Assembly: GCA_950022655.1 (NCBI GenBank)
Contig: OX465590.1
Coordinates: 38,763,218 to 38,827,217, forward strand
DNA length: 64,000 nt
DNA from: Alentia gelatinosa
Lineage: Eukaryota; Annelida; Polychaeta; Phyllodocida; Polynoidae
Direction of reading: 5' to 3'
The first letter of the stretch is position 1; every line of letters begins with the position of its first letter. Below the pieces are notes generated by a model, which had not been told where the DNA came from, did not search any database, and saw only the letters and a program-made list of their open reading frames with translations. Position numbers and translations under genes: made by a program. Shown piece by piece: positions 44,207 through 55,867 of the stretch.

Positions 44207-44860
44207 CTATATAATTCGTATGGTCATTCATGTTTAAAGCGATATTTGATATGACATTTTGTTCATTCAATGCAGCCTCTTAAATGAAGGAATAATTTTA
44301 AGCCTGGCGTCCACCTACTACGATAGAAATTTAGACCTAGTGATATGGCTCTGATACAAAAAAAACAAATATCGGAGACATATCATGGCAGGACCAAGAA
44401 AAGCAGCCTTGATTAGGCTGAGGTCCTTCGCCTCTTTATTGAGTAAAATTGCTATATTGTGTGATACCAACAAGAATGTAAAAATGGCTCAATAAAGAAA
44501 TTTTACAACAACAAAAATATCGTTAAGTTGCAATATCGTAGTCATATGTCTAGTCATGCCTCTTCACCACGTATCGGGAGGGGTTGACCGGTAAAAAAAG
44601 GTGACCACGGTCCCGATATGCCCCACGATATTACCAGTGCTAAAGTGCATATCTTGAGGTGGTATCTTCATTTTTAGATATATATGACCTTCATGATCAA
44701 ATACTTAAGCACCTCTAGGGCATCCAATACGGATCAGCGTATATCTGGCTACCAAATCGGTGACCGTCGGAGCAGTGGAGTACCCCGTTAACGAGACACC
44801 TTGAATAGCCCTACAAGATATTTTCCACTGGCCGACTATTCGCCCGATTTTTTTGTTAAG

Positions 44861-45165
44861 CCTGATGCCCATCTACCGATTCAGGGTTGAGCGATTAGTT
44901 TGCAAATCGTATAGGAGTCGGTGAACTCGTCACAGGCAAATCACGTAACTCTTCCCTCGATCTGCGGACATTGAGGAGATGGGGTGGTGAATATTAGTCC
45001 TAAGCAAATCGGTCTACTAATCGGTGGCTCACCCTTGCCTAGCTGTCCTACATCTACCGACTACGGCCGACTCCGTTAGGATGCCTTGGCTGAGACAAAT
45101 TACTGTCCGTTTGTCGCCGACAAAGGTACATGAATGTTCCGAAATCGGTAGATGGGCATTGGGCT
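44861..45165. mobile_element. MITE, AAGCCTGATGCCCATCTACCG ends
   Basis: Left AAGCCTGATGCCCATCTACC and right GGTAGATGGGCATTGGGCTT are inverted. Inside, cgatctgcgg, atcggtctactaatcggtgg and cgccgacaaaggtacatgaa. The word gttccgaaatcggtagatggg relates it to 9325-9370 and 28915-29515. Confidence 0.6.
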
Positions 45166-45169
45166 TTAT

Positions 45170-45690
45170 ACCGACGCCAGATCGGTGAATGGAAAAAGGC
45201 ATACAGAAGGCCTGTTTCCATTCGGTGACGAAAACAGTGTGGATTTTTTTAGTTCTCCTAAAATCCCATTTCCATTGGCCATCACCGGTCCACAGTCAGG
45301 CACCAACGATGGACCTTTAGCGCTGCTAACGCAAAATGTAAATTGGCTGTTAGGAGAACTAAAAAAAAATCTACTCCATTGCAGTGAGGCCACCATCTAC
45401 TGGCTTCCTTAACCTCCGACAGAATCAAAGAGGTTTGAAATTTTCGGTGATGGTCATTAGGTTTGGAAGACTATTCCGTCGATATGGACCTGTCAAGGCA
45501 TACACACCACAAGTCTAATAGAACATATTGGACGTTAAACTACCTAAACACACAAACAAACAGATACATAGCAACCTCACCTATCTTTAAACACACCGGA
45601 ATAGAGTCGTTGTTAACCACCAACCGACTATACAAAGAACTTAATTAATAGGTGCCGTCTTCGTCAGCCAGTGGAAAATGGCTTTATGTC
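45170..45690. mobile_element. MITE, AAAGCCATTTTCCACTGGC ends
   Basis: Right end cgtcagccagtggaaaatgg at 45664-45683. Internal palindrome: tttttttagttctcctaa (45245) and ttaggagaactaaaaaaaaa (45351). 44300-44860 upstream holds a partial GGCGTCCACC MITE (44308) and unassigned DNA. Confidence 0.45.
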
Positions 45691-45699
45691 TGTTTCGGG

Positions 45700-46190
45700 T
45701 AGAGTGGTTAAACAATACGAAAATACTTTATATAGACATATTTTGTTATCTGATGAACTGTTGGTACTATCAGAAGACACCTTATTTAGGCCTACTCTGC
45801 AGTCTGGTAGAGTGATATAACTGACAATAAAAGCCTGTTTACCAATCTCACATCGAACAAAGAGATACACAACACAAAATGCGACTATTGTAAAAGCGAG
45901 TGGTCTTTGTGAAAAAATCCTCCGAATATCACATGCCCTACCAATTAGATCACAGAGCGCGGTAGACGGTTTATAACTAGCAATAATCCAAAAGGTAATC
46001 ATAAAAAGATGTAGAGACCTGTTATTAATTACTCCGTCGGTATTTTAGTGGGCGGACGAATAAAATTAGCCACCAATAAGATATTACTGGAAGACACATG
46101 TGAAAGAAAGGTACGTGAGAAGACAAATGTCAGAGTACATTCAGCTTTCATACGTTTAGTGTCCTGCCTGGCGGAGGGGGTTAAGCTACC
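45700..46190. other. Unassigned stretch
   Basis: A 112-codon minus frame (45664-46002) is Cys/Ile-rich with no domain recognised and overlaps a MITE end; not called a gene. Confidence 0.35.
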
Positions 46191-46196
46191 CTATCC

Positions 46197-46557
46197 CGGC
46201 GTTTACACTAGCCGATTATAGGCGGCGATTCTTTAACCTGACGGCTTTCTGCCGTAAAAGTCTAGAAATCGTCTGATTTAAACGCCAAGAGCGTTGCGAC
46301 TGCAGATCATCTGATTACATCTGATTACGCAATTCACAACTTTTGGATATGCTCTGACGCCGACGACTATTTCAAACAATCTTGAAGAAGCCGTCTACAA
46401 TGGCTGCGATTCTGTGAAAAATCATAGTCGTCAGTGTGAACACTCGGGTAAATTCTGACGTCGACGACTTTCGCAGTGGACATTTCCACCGCCTGGCGAC
46501 TATTGGCTGATGATCTACAGTCGCCAAATATTTAGTCATCTAGTGTAAACGCCGGGT
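46197..46557. mobile_element. CCCGGCGTTTACACTAG MITE, near-complete
   Basis: Begins CCCGGCGTTTACACTAGCCG (46197) and ends CATCTAGTGTAAACGCCGGG (46553). 357 bp, non-coding, with gactgcagatcatctga, cgcctggcgactattgg type words in both orientations. Confidence 0.65.
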
Positions 46558-46589
46558 TTGTTTACACTAGACGATTATATATACACGGA

Positions 46590-46745
46590 CTACATACACA
46601 ATATTGAGTTTCAGATACAAGCGGCCATGACCTCCGAGGACTAGATACGTAGTAATATCCGACCGAATGCGAGGATATAACACCGTCTAGTCCCAGAAGA
46701 TTATGACCGTTTGTATCTGAAACCAGTTAATATTGTATTTATTAT
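46590..46745 (-). repeat. Composite-element hairpin without a clear body
   Basis: Foldback with arms acaatattgagtttcagata and tatctgaaaccagttaatat; apex CGTAGTAATATCCGACCGAA then TGCGAGGATAT. Followed by gtatttattattc. The body appears lost or replaced. Confidence 0.55.
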
Positions 46746-46749
46746 TCAG

Positions 46750-47400
46750 CATTGAAAATTTGAATTATCAAAGAGAAGACAAAATAACCTCGATTTTCTC
46801 ATGCACTATTTTGCACTCAAGTGACTTTTTTCGGGTAGTCTCCCGGAGATTACCAGTACCCGTAATCTTTGCCCTGAAAATCACACAGTTCCTGTGGGCC
46901 AAATATAGAGACTCCATAATCGGTGGATAAAAAAATATGACGATTCTTGAATTGAGCACCGCCTGACGACTTTGAGTTGTCGACAACTAGAAATCGTCTG
47001 GTGTAAACGTCAAAATTTAGAAAAGGGCTAAGGATCACCTAACGATTGGAACGGTTATTTTATGCTGGCGACTTTTACAAAACGGCTTGAATTCCTCGTC
47101 AATAAACACCACGACTGTATAAAAGTTCAGTTATCAACTACCTCACATTTTTGCTCAGAAATGGGTATTCGGCATGGACGACCACGACTTATTACCTGAC
47201 CCTTTTGCAATTGTCATTTTATAGTGGTAAATACATTCAGCTGTAGTTTGGTTTAGTTATATGTAATTGATCAGTACATTTAAACATTGATTAAACGGGA
47301 AACATTAGGATAATTGTAAATCGTGCAAACACTTGAAGTACCTCTTGGGTAGACGATTCTTGGTGACGATTTAGCATCATCATGCACCACCTTTCTGCAG
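46750..47400. other. MITE scraps and unassigned DNA
   Basis: 46910-47015 ends in cgtctggtgtaaacgtc (GTTTACACTAG family end). 47020-47400 unassigned. Confidence 0.35.
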
Positions 47401-48715
47401 AATGATCTACAGGAGTCATGTTCCTACACGTTTAATCTAACGTTTCCACATACCAATTATAACCTCCGATTATAGCATTTAGCACCGCCAACCGATCATG
47501 TGAGAATTCTGGTGTAATAATCGTCATGTGGAAACAAAAATGGTCAATGGTTATGTATTTCTGAAGTTTTTTTTCCAAATCCATTACGTAATCAGGCACC
47601 ACCAACCGAGATTTGTACCACCAGCAAAATATCTCCATGTTGAAATAATCAGTGTCTGAATAAAATTCAGTGACAAAAATCGGTCAGTGACGGCAATAAT
47701 TTTCAATGAAAAACAACATTTATTCTGACTACCACCGATCATGCGCACCGATTACATCTCAAGAAAAACTATCCACCAACTTTTGTACAGAATACAGTAG
47801 AACCTTTGGCCCGGAACGAAGGGTGTCCGCTTACGCGGGGTTTTACTGTATATGTAATCGATGGCTTTTTCTGCAGTTGGAAGCGCCACATAATGCTAAC
47901 ATCGAGCTGCTCACACAGGCAAACCATCCCGTACGCATTATGGGCTATCATCCAACGAAAGCGGCATTGAGTAACTGAGTTCCTCCAAAAGGCTGTTGGT
48001 GGTGCCACCGACTGCACATCAGTATCAAATAGTCTGTGAGGATGTAGTGTATAAGCCCATTTCCATTGGCGCTGATCTGCAGTCGGAAACCACCGATAGA
48101 TATTTTTTGGTACATTGAAGCCAGATCGGTGAATGGAAACGAGACCCGCAGAGAATGCTCACAGATCAATTTGGCATAGATTATGTAAGAAGGTCACAAC
48201 TGACCGATTTTCGCTCAGACAATTTGTGTGTACCTTGAAAATAGAGTAGAAACACTGCATGCACTACAACCTCACTGATCCTTGAATACTGTCAGAGACT
48301 TTTAGGGTAACTAACGAGGTTTATACCTTCTTTCTCCTGCATTTCATAGGCTCATACCGATTTAATGTTCATGCTGAAACCTTGAGTCTCACCTATGAAA
48401 TCAAAGTGCTTTGGTTTATTTTGGCGTCGACAAGTCAGTAAATGGTGGCCTTATTGCATAATTTTCGCAAAATTATTTGGTGGCAATTAAAATGACAGGC
48501 TGTTTCCATTTACCGACGTCGCCTCAGTGGACATGAAAAGTCGATCGGTGGTTCGCGACTGCAGATCGGTGGTGAATAGTCAGCCTAGAAACCATTTTCC
48601 ACTGGCCGAGGAAAACCGCACCCCCTAATTTAGTTTTCCTGAAAGTCAGTTGGTAGTGGCCAAAAACTGCACGTCGATATCTAAAAATCGGAGTGAGTAC
48701 TGTATAGGGGACAGA
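47400..48715. repeat. Cluster of 'cgatcggtggt / tttccattcaccg' MITE fragments
   Basis: Repeated words: ccaccgat, gtttccattcaccga, gactgcagatcggtggt, cattttccactggccga. At least three overlapping units in both orientations. A 54-bp pogo-like sequence is nested at 47795. Confidence 0.45.
47795..47848. mobile_element. 54-bp pogo-like mini element with TA flanks
   Basis: TA + CAGTAGAACC ... GGTTTTACTG + TA. Inside: ggcccggaacgaagggtgtc and cgcttacgcgggg. Termini CAGTRRAACC and TA target fit pogo/Tigger-type ends; the unit is little more than two ends. Compare 1706 and 61732-61838. Confidence 0.5.
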
Positions 48716-49077
48716 GCCATTGTTAGTTCATGAAACAGTCACTAGGTGGTCGGGGGACAAAACCTGTATTCTGGCTCTTTGTTCTTATGAAATTCAGCTG
48801 CCTTTCAATGTTTTACCAAGGCTCCTTTGACTCTCTACACCCATCCCAGAGCAGGAAGATATAATCCTATAACCCAGGACATGATGTTTTTCACATGGAA
48901 CACTTTATTTACATGTGTGAGCAAGGCAAGAAAAGTGACATTTCCCAATTATCACTCACTTCTTTAGAACCTCCATTAGTGAAGAACAGCTACTTTTTCA
49001 CCTCCTTTAGTGAAGAACACCTACTCGGGGGGCGTCATGGTGGCGCCCATGGATCATAGGCTATATGCCGTATATGC
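48716..49077 (+). mobile_element. TAGGGGACA element, copy 2
   Basis: Matches 2929-3298 (ggggacagagccattgttag; tgatgtttttcacatgga; ctactcggggggcgtcatgg), with an extra 35-bp tandem repeat of acctcc.ttagtgaagaaca near 48975. Flanks GTA / TAT. Confidence 0.6.
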
Positions 49078-49079
49078 CT

Positions 49080-50545
49080 TGTTTCTGGCACATTTAGCAG
49101 GTCCATACAATTCATGCACAATAAATCAGTAATCACTCCTCTGCATGTCTTTTTCCATTCACCGATCTGGCATCAGTGGTTCCCGACTGCAGATCAGAGA
49201 TGAATAGTCGGCCGGTGGAAAATGGCTTTATATAAAACGGCATTCTGCGCTCGGAACGAGGAAATGTCAGCATAAGAACGCCCCAGCAAAGTCCAGCCCA
49301 TCGTTTCTGGTCGACATTTACCAGCTTAGGCAGTTAAAGAAAGCGGTGCGGAACTTCAAGAAGATTAGCCCAACTCAGACCGTTTAATACTGCATTATGA
49401 CACTGCGGGAGGGATGCTAGGTCGACCGCAAGTAACAGCCCCTCCTGGATATATACTGAAATCAAACTACGTGTACCATCAATAATAAATACATATATGA
49501 ACAAGTAAGGAATACAAAATAGTCAGTTTGTGGACATTTTATATAATGATTTATTGGTATTACTGTGATAATTTGTCTTGTCTGATGTTGTACTGTATTG
49601 TTATGTCTTGTCAAGTTGTGAGTGTTGTCTATGTAAATGTCTTTGATCAGATGTTTTTCTTTTGTTTTTTTGTCTTTGTCTTTCTCATGTGTGCCTATCA
49701 TTCTCATATGCTGTAGCACAGCAATTGGAATAAATGATATGAAGAAACTTGAAATCGATTGGTATACGCAGTGTCAGAAGACCTGTGATTATATTATGAA
49801 TATGTAACTATATTCATGGTAATGCTATGTCACGCATTGTAGTCGTGTTGTTGGATCGGTCCATGGAAGAACGTCCTGAAAAAGGATGAATGTACTAAAT
49901 CCCCTTTTTTCTGAATAAAAAAAAAATCAGGTTCTATTTTGGGCGCTGCTTCTCGGCTATATTTCGGATGTATCTAAGAGGAAATTGTATCATTTTCTTC
50001 TTTTTTTTAATTCTCGGACGGTTCGATACATTTCACTGAACATTGCGGTCTACCAGCTTCCACATTTTCGCTATCTTTGTTATCATCATCTTACTCACAG
50101 GAAAGTTGTATCCATCTTGTTTTTACCTGATAGCATGTATATAAAGAAGATATAGTACAATACATAGTAGACAATACATAATAATCGAATTTAGTTTGAA
50201 ACTCATATGGGAATATACACACAATGATAATGATGAGAAGGACAGTACAATACAATGCAAACAGATCGACATTCACACAAATAACTATATATCATACTCA
50301 TAAACCAGAGTCTCTCTCCCTCCATTCACAGAACTGGTAGTATATCGTAAAATTATAAGGACTCAATGAACTACTATTCATGCTCTGATGAAGAAAAACT
50401 AGTAATAAGAAATGTTTACAGAACAGTCCAACGGGTGGCAAATAAATGTACATCAGAAATTCGGATAGTTAGGACCAATCAAGTTGAAATAGTCACAGTT
50501 TCCTCCGTTATTCTTTTCTCTTTTTTAACCAAAAAAAGGGACCTT
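49080..50545. other. Unassigned, with MITE end and hydrophobic shadow frames
   Basis: 49140-49235 is an AAAGCCATTTTCCACTGGC MITE end. 49540-49760 ends in ggaataaatgatatgaag, possibly a LINE-like 3' end. No gene recognised. Confidence 0.35.
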
Positions 50546-50546
50546 G

Positions 50547-50838
50547 TTTTATCCTACCCTTAATATAAAATCCCATAGGCTTAACATTGGGTTTTCCTAT
50601 GCCACGCTGTCTGGCATACGGAGTTTTATATGCCACTAGTGGCATACAGCATTGTTATCATGTAATATTCCAAAATCGAGGAGATAGGGTAGGATAAAAT
50701 CAAAACCTGATTCGTTTTTATCTTGGCCACCGCATTCCACTTCTGAAGTTTTGGCTCCGGACTTCACTCGGCCTCGCCTCATGAAGTCACTTTGCCAAAC
50801 TCTAGTCGTGGAATACGGTGGCCAAGATTAAACCTCAT
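50547..50838 (-). mobile_element. Composite hairpin element (inverted sister of 41812)
   Basis: Body TTTTATCCTACCCTTAATA (50547) to GGGTAGGATAAAATC (50698), including ggcttaacattggg and ccactagtggcat. Foldback 50706-50838, apex CTCGGCCTCGCCTCATGA. Confidence 0.65.
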
Positions 50839-50839
50839 C

Positions 50840-52600
50840 CAGTTTTATGATAGTATGGCCACTATGTTTGAAATTGTATCTCGGAATCTGAAAATCAATC
50901 CAAACTCTAATGTTTATAATGGTGTAAGTCACCGTCGCTGAATGTCAAACAAAACTCTGAACTACTTTAAGAGAGCACTAGATATTAGGGCAGAGCTGCA
51001 TTGCGAAGATCAAGACACAAGTCAGAAGGAGTATTGAGTACGGATCATCGTTCGGGAATAACATACAGAGCGTCTGGACATCTAAACGGACAGATTAAAT
51101 TGAAAGGGACACAAAGGCGATGATACTTCACTATTACTTTGATTAGATTAATTAGATTATTGAACTTTCACACAAATCACCAAACCAACCCTCCCATCGT
51201 TCTGATTCTACTTAATCCGATAATCATCAATAAAAGTTATGAATTGAAATTGAACGAGTCTGGTTTTATGTGGTAAACTTCATCTTCATAGGTGAAAACA
51301 GAAGAGTTACTAGATCGACCAATAAAGAAAACCTGTTATTATTTCGCCCTAAGAAAGAAAAATACCGAAAATCAGCTATATATCAGGGTATTTCCATTAG
51401 AACTCATTAAGTTTAAATGAACAGAAAACAGAATCGAAAAAAGAATTTAAGAGGGCAGTCCTGAATAAGTTGTAAAATGATGGTCATCATACTAAAGAGG
51501 AAGTAAGTTTATTTGTGATTCGTGTATACATTTATCAACTGCAATAATTTCATCAATAATGGTAACACTAAGACAGGAAGCGTGTGTAAATAACGAGAAA
51601 TATGGCTAGACTGTAAATATTGATGAACTGTTTGTGAACCATAAGTTAATACTACGCCATATAAGACTTTAAAGTGTTATGGCACCTGTCTGTCACAATA
51701 TTTATCTATGTATTTTATAATAAGTAACAACAAAACTTGTATATGTTTGATGACTTTTTTCCGGTGTTTTTTACTCCCTCCCAGTGAGGAATGGAATAAA
51801 AAGGGAATGTGAGTCCCTGTCTGAGTGTCAGACTTAGCTCACATTATTGGGAAAAAACTTGTATATGTGTCCCTTTTCTGTATATATATGCACCTTTTCA
51901 TGACTGGAAGAACGAATCATGTATTTGAATTCACGAAAATAAAATCTTTTACAAAAAAAAAAAAGACAAAAAAAAGATGAAACTTCTTAGCATTTAGTTG
52001 AGCTTACTGTTCGTGTACCATCGGTGTATTGGAACACCAGAACCTGCTGGGATCATGCCGTCGGCCGCCGTCAGCCGCCATCGGACGTCCTGTTCCATTA
52101 TCCTTTGTTTTTTCCCAGGCACACTGATTCTAGTGCACCTGTTTTCTGCCAGGCTTTTTAACTGGTGGTGTCCTCTGGTGGCTGATGCCTACAACTAATA
52201 TCTCTGACCTTGACCTTACTCAGAGTGTCTATTTGAGGGTAGCTTGTATCTTTGAGCTGAATAAACGTGTATGGAGATCATTTTGAGAAATAATAGAATT
52301 CTAACTGTAATCATGTCATATTACAGTCTACAGGGCTTAAACAAGGGAAGTCATCAAGAGGTGACATCGGATGTAGTCACAGATTTCTAAGATTTTCGGA
52401 CATTATCTGCAGGTTGTAAGAATCGGAACAGATAAAACCAGATACTGCCAGGGAGTTGTTTTTATGCCTATTCTCACCATAATTTAACAATAACCATTAA
52501 AGGAGACCTCCAGAACAAGGCCGACAGAGAAGAACATGCCATCGTCCTGAGGGAACAGGCCCTTTAGCATGAATATGAATGATAATTCAATGGACTTTAG
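50840..52600. other. Retroposed 3' ends and unassigned DNA
   Basis: 51938 AATAAA followed by A12 at 51953 marks a plus-strand retroposed 3' end (about 51700-51965). 51230-51260 (atcaataaaagttatgaatt) also looks like a retroposed tail. 52000-52200 is GC-richer and may be decayed exon sequence. No gene recognised. Confidence 0.4.
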
Positions 52601-52609
52601 TGCCATACA

Positions 52610-52622
52610 TATATGATATCAG

Positions 52623-52689
<67 letters not shown>

Positions 52690-52713
52690 ATATATATAGT
52701 GTAGATCCCAGGA

Positions 52714-52776
<63 letters not shown>

Positions 52777-52798
52777 TATATACTCCTGGGATCTACAC
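52610..52798. repeat. Two (AT)n microsatellites and a GTGTAGATCCCAGGAGTATA inverted repeat
   Basis: (AT)n at about 52625-52695, then gtgtagatcccaggagtata, (AT)n of about 70 bp, then tatactcctgggatctacac. The second AT tract is the loop of a perfect 22-bp inverted repeat and could extrude as a cruciform. The ORF over it is an artefact. Confidence 0.75.
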
Positions 52799-52899
52799 GA
52801 GTGACAAGTGGATCTATTTAGCACTTGGCTTTACAAGATCATCATGAGTGCATTATGTACCGTGTCGTTGACATGCGTGGCTACTGATAAACTTTGGCC

Positions 52900-52972
52900 A
52901 CAGAAGAGAAGGAACTCTCGTGGAGCAAGGAGAGATTCCTCACCTCCGTAGAGCAGGCTGGAGGTAAGAAGC
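52900..52972 (+). other. Exon-like segment with splice-site-like edges
   Basis: ggccacag (acceptor-like, to 52910) precedes about 60 nt open in one frame (EEKELSWSKERFLTSVEQAG) and ends GGAG|GTAAGA at about 52970, a strong donor. No protein family recognised and no neighbouring exon located. Confidence 0.3.
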
Positions 52973-52979
52973 GCCCTGG

Positions 52980-53120
52980 AAGTGTGTCAATATTGGACAT
53001 GTGCGGGGAGACTGGCGGCTGCCGCGGTGCCGTGATAAATGGACGCAGTAATGGACGGGTCTGCGCACTGCGGGCTGCGCAGTGGACCTGCGCATGCGTA
53101 GTGTAGACGCTAGGCGACCT
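52980..53120. promoter_or_regulatory. CpG-rich patch with NRF1-like site
   Basis: gcggctgccgcggtgccg, ctgcgcactgcgggctgcgc and TGCGCATGCGT at 53089-53099, which is a good match to the NRF1 site TGCGCATGCG. Could be a small promoter. Confidence 0.35.
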
Positions 53121-53129
53121 CTCAAAGTC

Positions 53130-53600
53130 ATATTCCGGAGAAACGCCTCAGTAAACGCCTCTTAGTCAATACAAAATACACTTATATTACTAAAAATTAA
53201 TGGTTATAATTAGCATCATATTGTATTAGCAAGTTTGTTTTTTTTATTTATTTTTTTTATTTGCAAAGTATTTCACCTAGGATAGGTGGTCTTCCATTAC
53301 AGCGTGTTTCTCGATCCAGACAATGACAGTTCAAGATTGTTCTTAATCGTAAAATTAAATTGACATAAATGTGAGGTATGAGACTAGCTCATAAAAGTTA
53401 AGCAGGTGACATATAAGCACATTTCTGCGGACAAGTAAACAGGCAAACAGTCAAACAAAACAAACAGGTAGACTGCCAGTTGTCCTGAGACAAACGTTAC
53501 ATTGGTTGTTTTTTAGGAAGTTGGGGGATGAATTTATGATGAGATGAAATGCTGAGGTGCCGCGCACTATGAATGGGCGGAAACCGGCGGTGGGACCCTG
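53130..53600. other. Unassigned AT-rich stretch
   Basis: Poly-T/TTTA tract at 53235-53265; nothing else recognised. Confidence 0.35.
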
Positions 53601-53602
53601 GG

Positions 53603-53925
53603 GCCCGTTTAATAATCTAGGACAAGAAGAACCGTTTCTGTACCTCGTTCAAGGGTTATCGTTCAATAATATTTATGTCTGAACGCTAAGACAGTCTAAG
53701 CCTCCATACGTGTTGCATAGGTCTCCATGGCATACACAAAGGGTCTACATGTAAGATCCTAGATTATGGCATACACAAAGGGTCTACATGTAAGATCCTA
53801 GATTATGGCATAAACAAAGAGTCTACATGTAAGATCCTAGATTATGGCATACACAAAGGGTCTACATGTAAGATCCTAGATTATAGCATACACAAAAGAT
53901 CATAGATTATTAAATGGGCCCCAGG
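53603..53925. mobile_element. GGGCCCGTTTAATAATCTAGG MITE with internal 39-bp minisatellite
   Basis: Ends GGGGCCCGTTTAATAATCTA and TAGATTATTAAATGGGCCCC. Inside, the 39-bp unit starting atggcatacacaaagggtct is repeated four times (53727-53882) plus a partial fifth. Each unit contains aagatcctagatta, i.e. the inner part of the right terminus, so the terminus itself was amplified. Confidence 0.7.
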
Positions 53926-53944
53926 ATGTAGTTTCTATCATATA

Positions 53945-54236
53945 TCGTATACAAAGACCCCATTGAAAAAGTATCGGGAATGACGACTGTCATATCTCAT
54001 AACTGTATTATATGGATTCAATTCCATATTATACGGTCCTCAAAACCAGTCCTATTGTGCTATATAGCAAAAAGATAGTTCCAGTTTCATGAATAGGTTT
54101 CTCACCCTTCACATTGACTAATGGGCTAACCTTTGTGACATAATCCCCCATTGAGTAGTTTTTCTAATATTCAATGGGCAAAATACGAGTTCCCAGTGTT
54201 AGGTCTATGGGGAAAAAATACCAGGGGTGGGATAAA
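53945..54236. repeat. Composite-element bodies without hairpins
   Basis: 53945-54085 resembles the body of 43847-44080 (tatcgtatacaaagacccca, tactgtatta-type words, gtgctatatagcaaaa). 54086-54236 is a TTTATCTCACCC-type body (cattgactaatgggctaac; taggtctatggggaaaaa; CCAGGGGTGGGATAAAA). Confidence 0.5.
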
Positions 54237-54239
54237 AGT

Positions 54240-55185
54240 AGGAAGGAGGTTGCTGCTTGGTCCATTAACATTCATAGAGAGAGAGAGCTGTGAAACACAA
54301 GTTCACCCGAAGATGAACAGAGCTGATGGGAGCCTTTAGTTGGAACACACGCTGCCTCAGTAGAATTAGTTCGTTAGCAGTCATAAATGTCATACAGTAG
54401 AAAACAGTTAAACTATGAAAGAAATCATGCTTAGTCGGTTCCGTCATTGACAGTAACTTGCTGAATGTCACCTGTCAAAACACCTTCCCCTAATTTCCCA
54501 TTCTAGGTGGGTATCGGTTTATAGGTCAGGGGGAACAATTTAGTTCTAATAATTATTCAAAGTGACTGACGAATTTCCTGAACATTTCCCCCGATTACAT
54601 AGATTCTGCCACATCAAAAGCAGCAGTAACAGTTGATCTACTTGAATTATTTGATGAAGGGTCCATGATGTATTCTAATTCGTGAAACACACCCCATACT
54701 CCTAGTTGATGAACATATTATTGTTCTCTTGGAAATATGATTTACATATGATTTACATACCATTGCTGTCTAAAGGGCAAAATCCACCAGGCCGATTTCT
54801 CACCCGATCAATTGTTCCTGGGCCCTTAAGAGGAAGCTCACGTATTGTGATTTATTTAATTCTGATAATAATAGTTTAATAAATGACCATTTTCAAAGAT
54901 TTGAGAAATTCTAGGGCATCCGATAATAATCGGCGATTGTCTGGCTATGGAATCGGCTACCGTCGGTCCAGTGGAACACCCCCTTAAACTTGATCTTTGC
55001 ACACATCCACGGTTGAAATGACGCCATGCGTAAAGTTTAAAAGGAAATGGAACTAATTACGACATTTCACTCTAGACAGCTCTTAGGCTCTTAATCAATA
55101 CCGTATGCGCTCTACTTTACATACAATTCCTATTACTTACTCTGAAAGTGGTAGTTTAGCATCGGCGTTAAATGACGCTTACATT
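54240..55185. other. Unassigned stretch
   Basis: 54800-54980 has cgattgtctggctat and ggtccagtggaacacccc, MITE-like words shared with 44740-44800. No gene. Confidence 0.35.
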
Positions 55186-55306
55186 GGGCCTAATAGCAGC
55201 ATTAGATATTTCACGTACTCCTTACAATGTGCAACATAATAGTTGCCTGAAGCAATGGCATTTCAAGTACTACTTATGATCAGTAACATCAATATTGCCT
55301 GACACA

Positions 55307-55796
55307 CTTTTTTTTTTTTTTTAAATGGTTTATTGACAGAAGGTTCTTCTATACATCTACAAGATTTTCAACCTTACAGTCAAAGTTGAGACAATACATT
55401 GATACAAGAAACATACAGCGTGGTGTATAGGGCATTCATAACTGCCATAGAATCAGTTTGATTAGTGCTATGTACTCAGAACAGCGGCTATAAATGTGCA
55501 TATATGGGGTTGAAAACCTCCAGCAATAGCACTTGTCTCTGGGCAGCACTTCTCTAGGTATGTAGTCTGCGTTTGGGTAGAAAACCTCAAATACTAGAGA
55601 CTTTGGATTATATCGAACCACTAGTGTGGAACAGTACCGACAAGTATATGCTCTGTATAGTGGGAAGAATAAAAAGAGACAAAAAACAAGGGAGACAACA
55701 TACAAATGGACAAAGTTTGACATAAATAGAAGTCCGAAGAGGTCACTGACATTGAATACATACTCTTATAATACAGGCTTGTCTTCATATCTGAGA
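55307..55796 (-). mobile_element. A-tailed retroposed sequence (minus strand)
   Basis: T15 at 55308-55322 on the plus strand, with TTTATT just inside (AATAAA on the minus strand, 8 nt from the tail). CTGACA occurs at both edges (55300 and 55801), a possible target duplication. On the minus strand a 95-codon frame (55723-55436; hydrophobic start then VRYNPKSLVFEVFYPNADYI) could be the end of a retroposed mRNA or a LINE; not recognised. Confidence 0.5.
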
Positions 55797-55867
55797 AATC
55801 TGACATTTTATGTTCCACTTACCAAAGGTAACATAGACAGCCTGAAATAATTACATATCATGTACAT

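Noticed and set aside
52597..52824. 75-codon Tyr/Ile ORF
   Set aside because: Artefact of the AT microsatellite.
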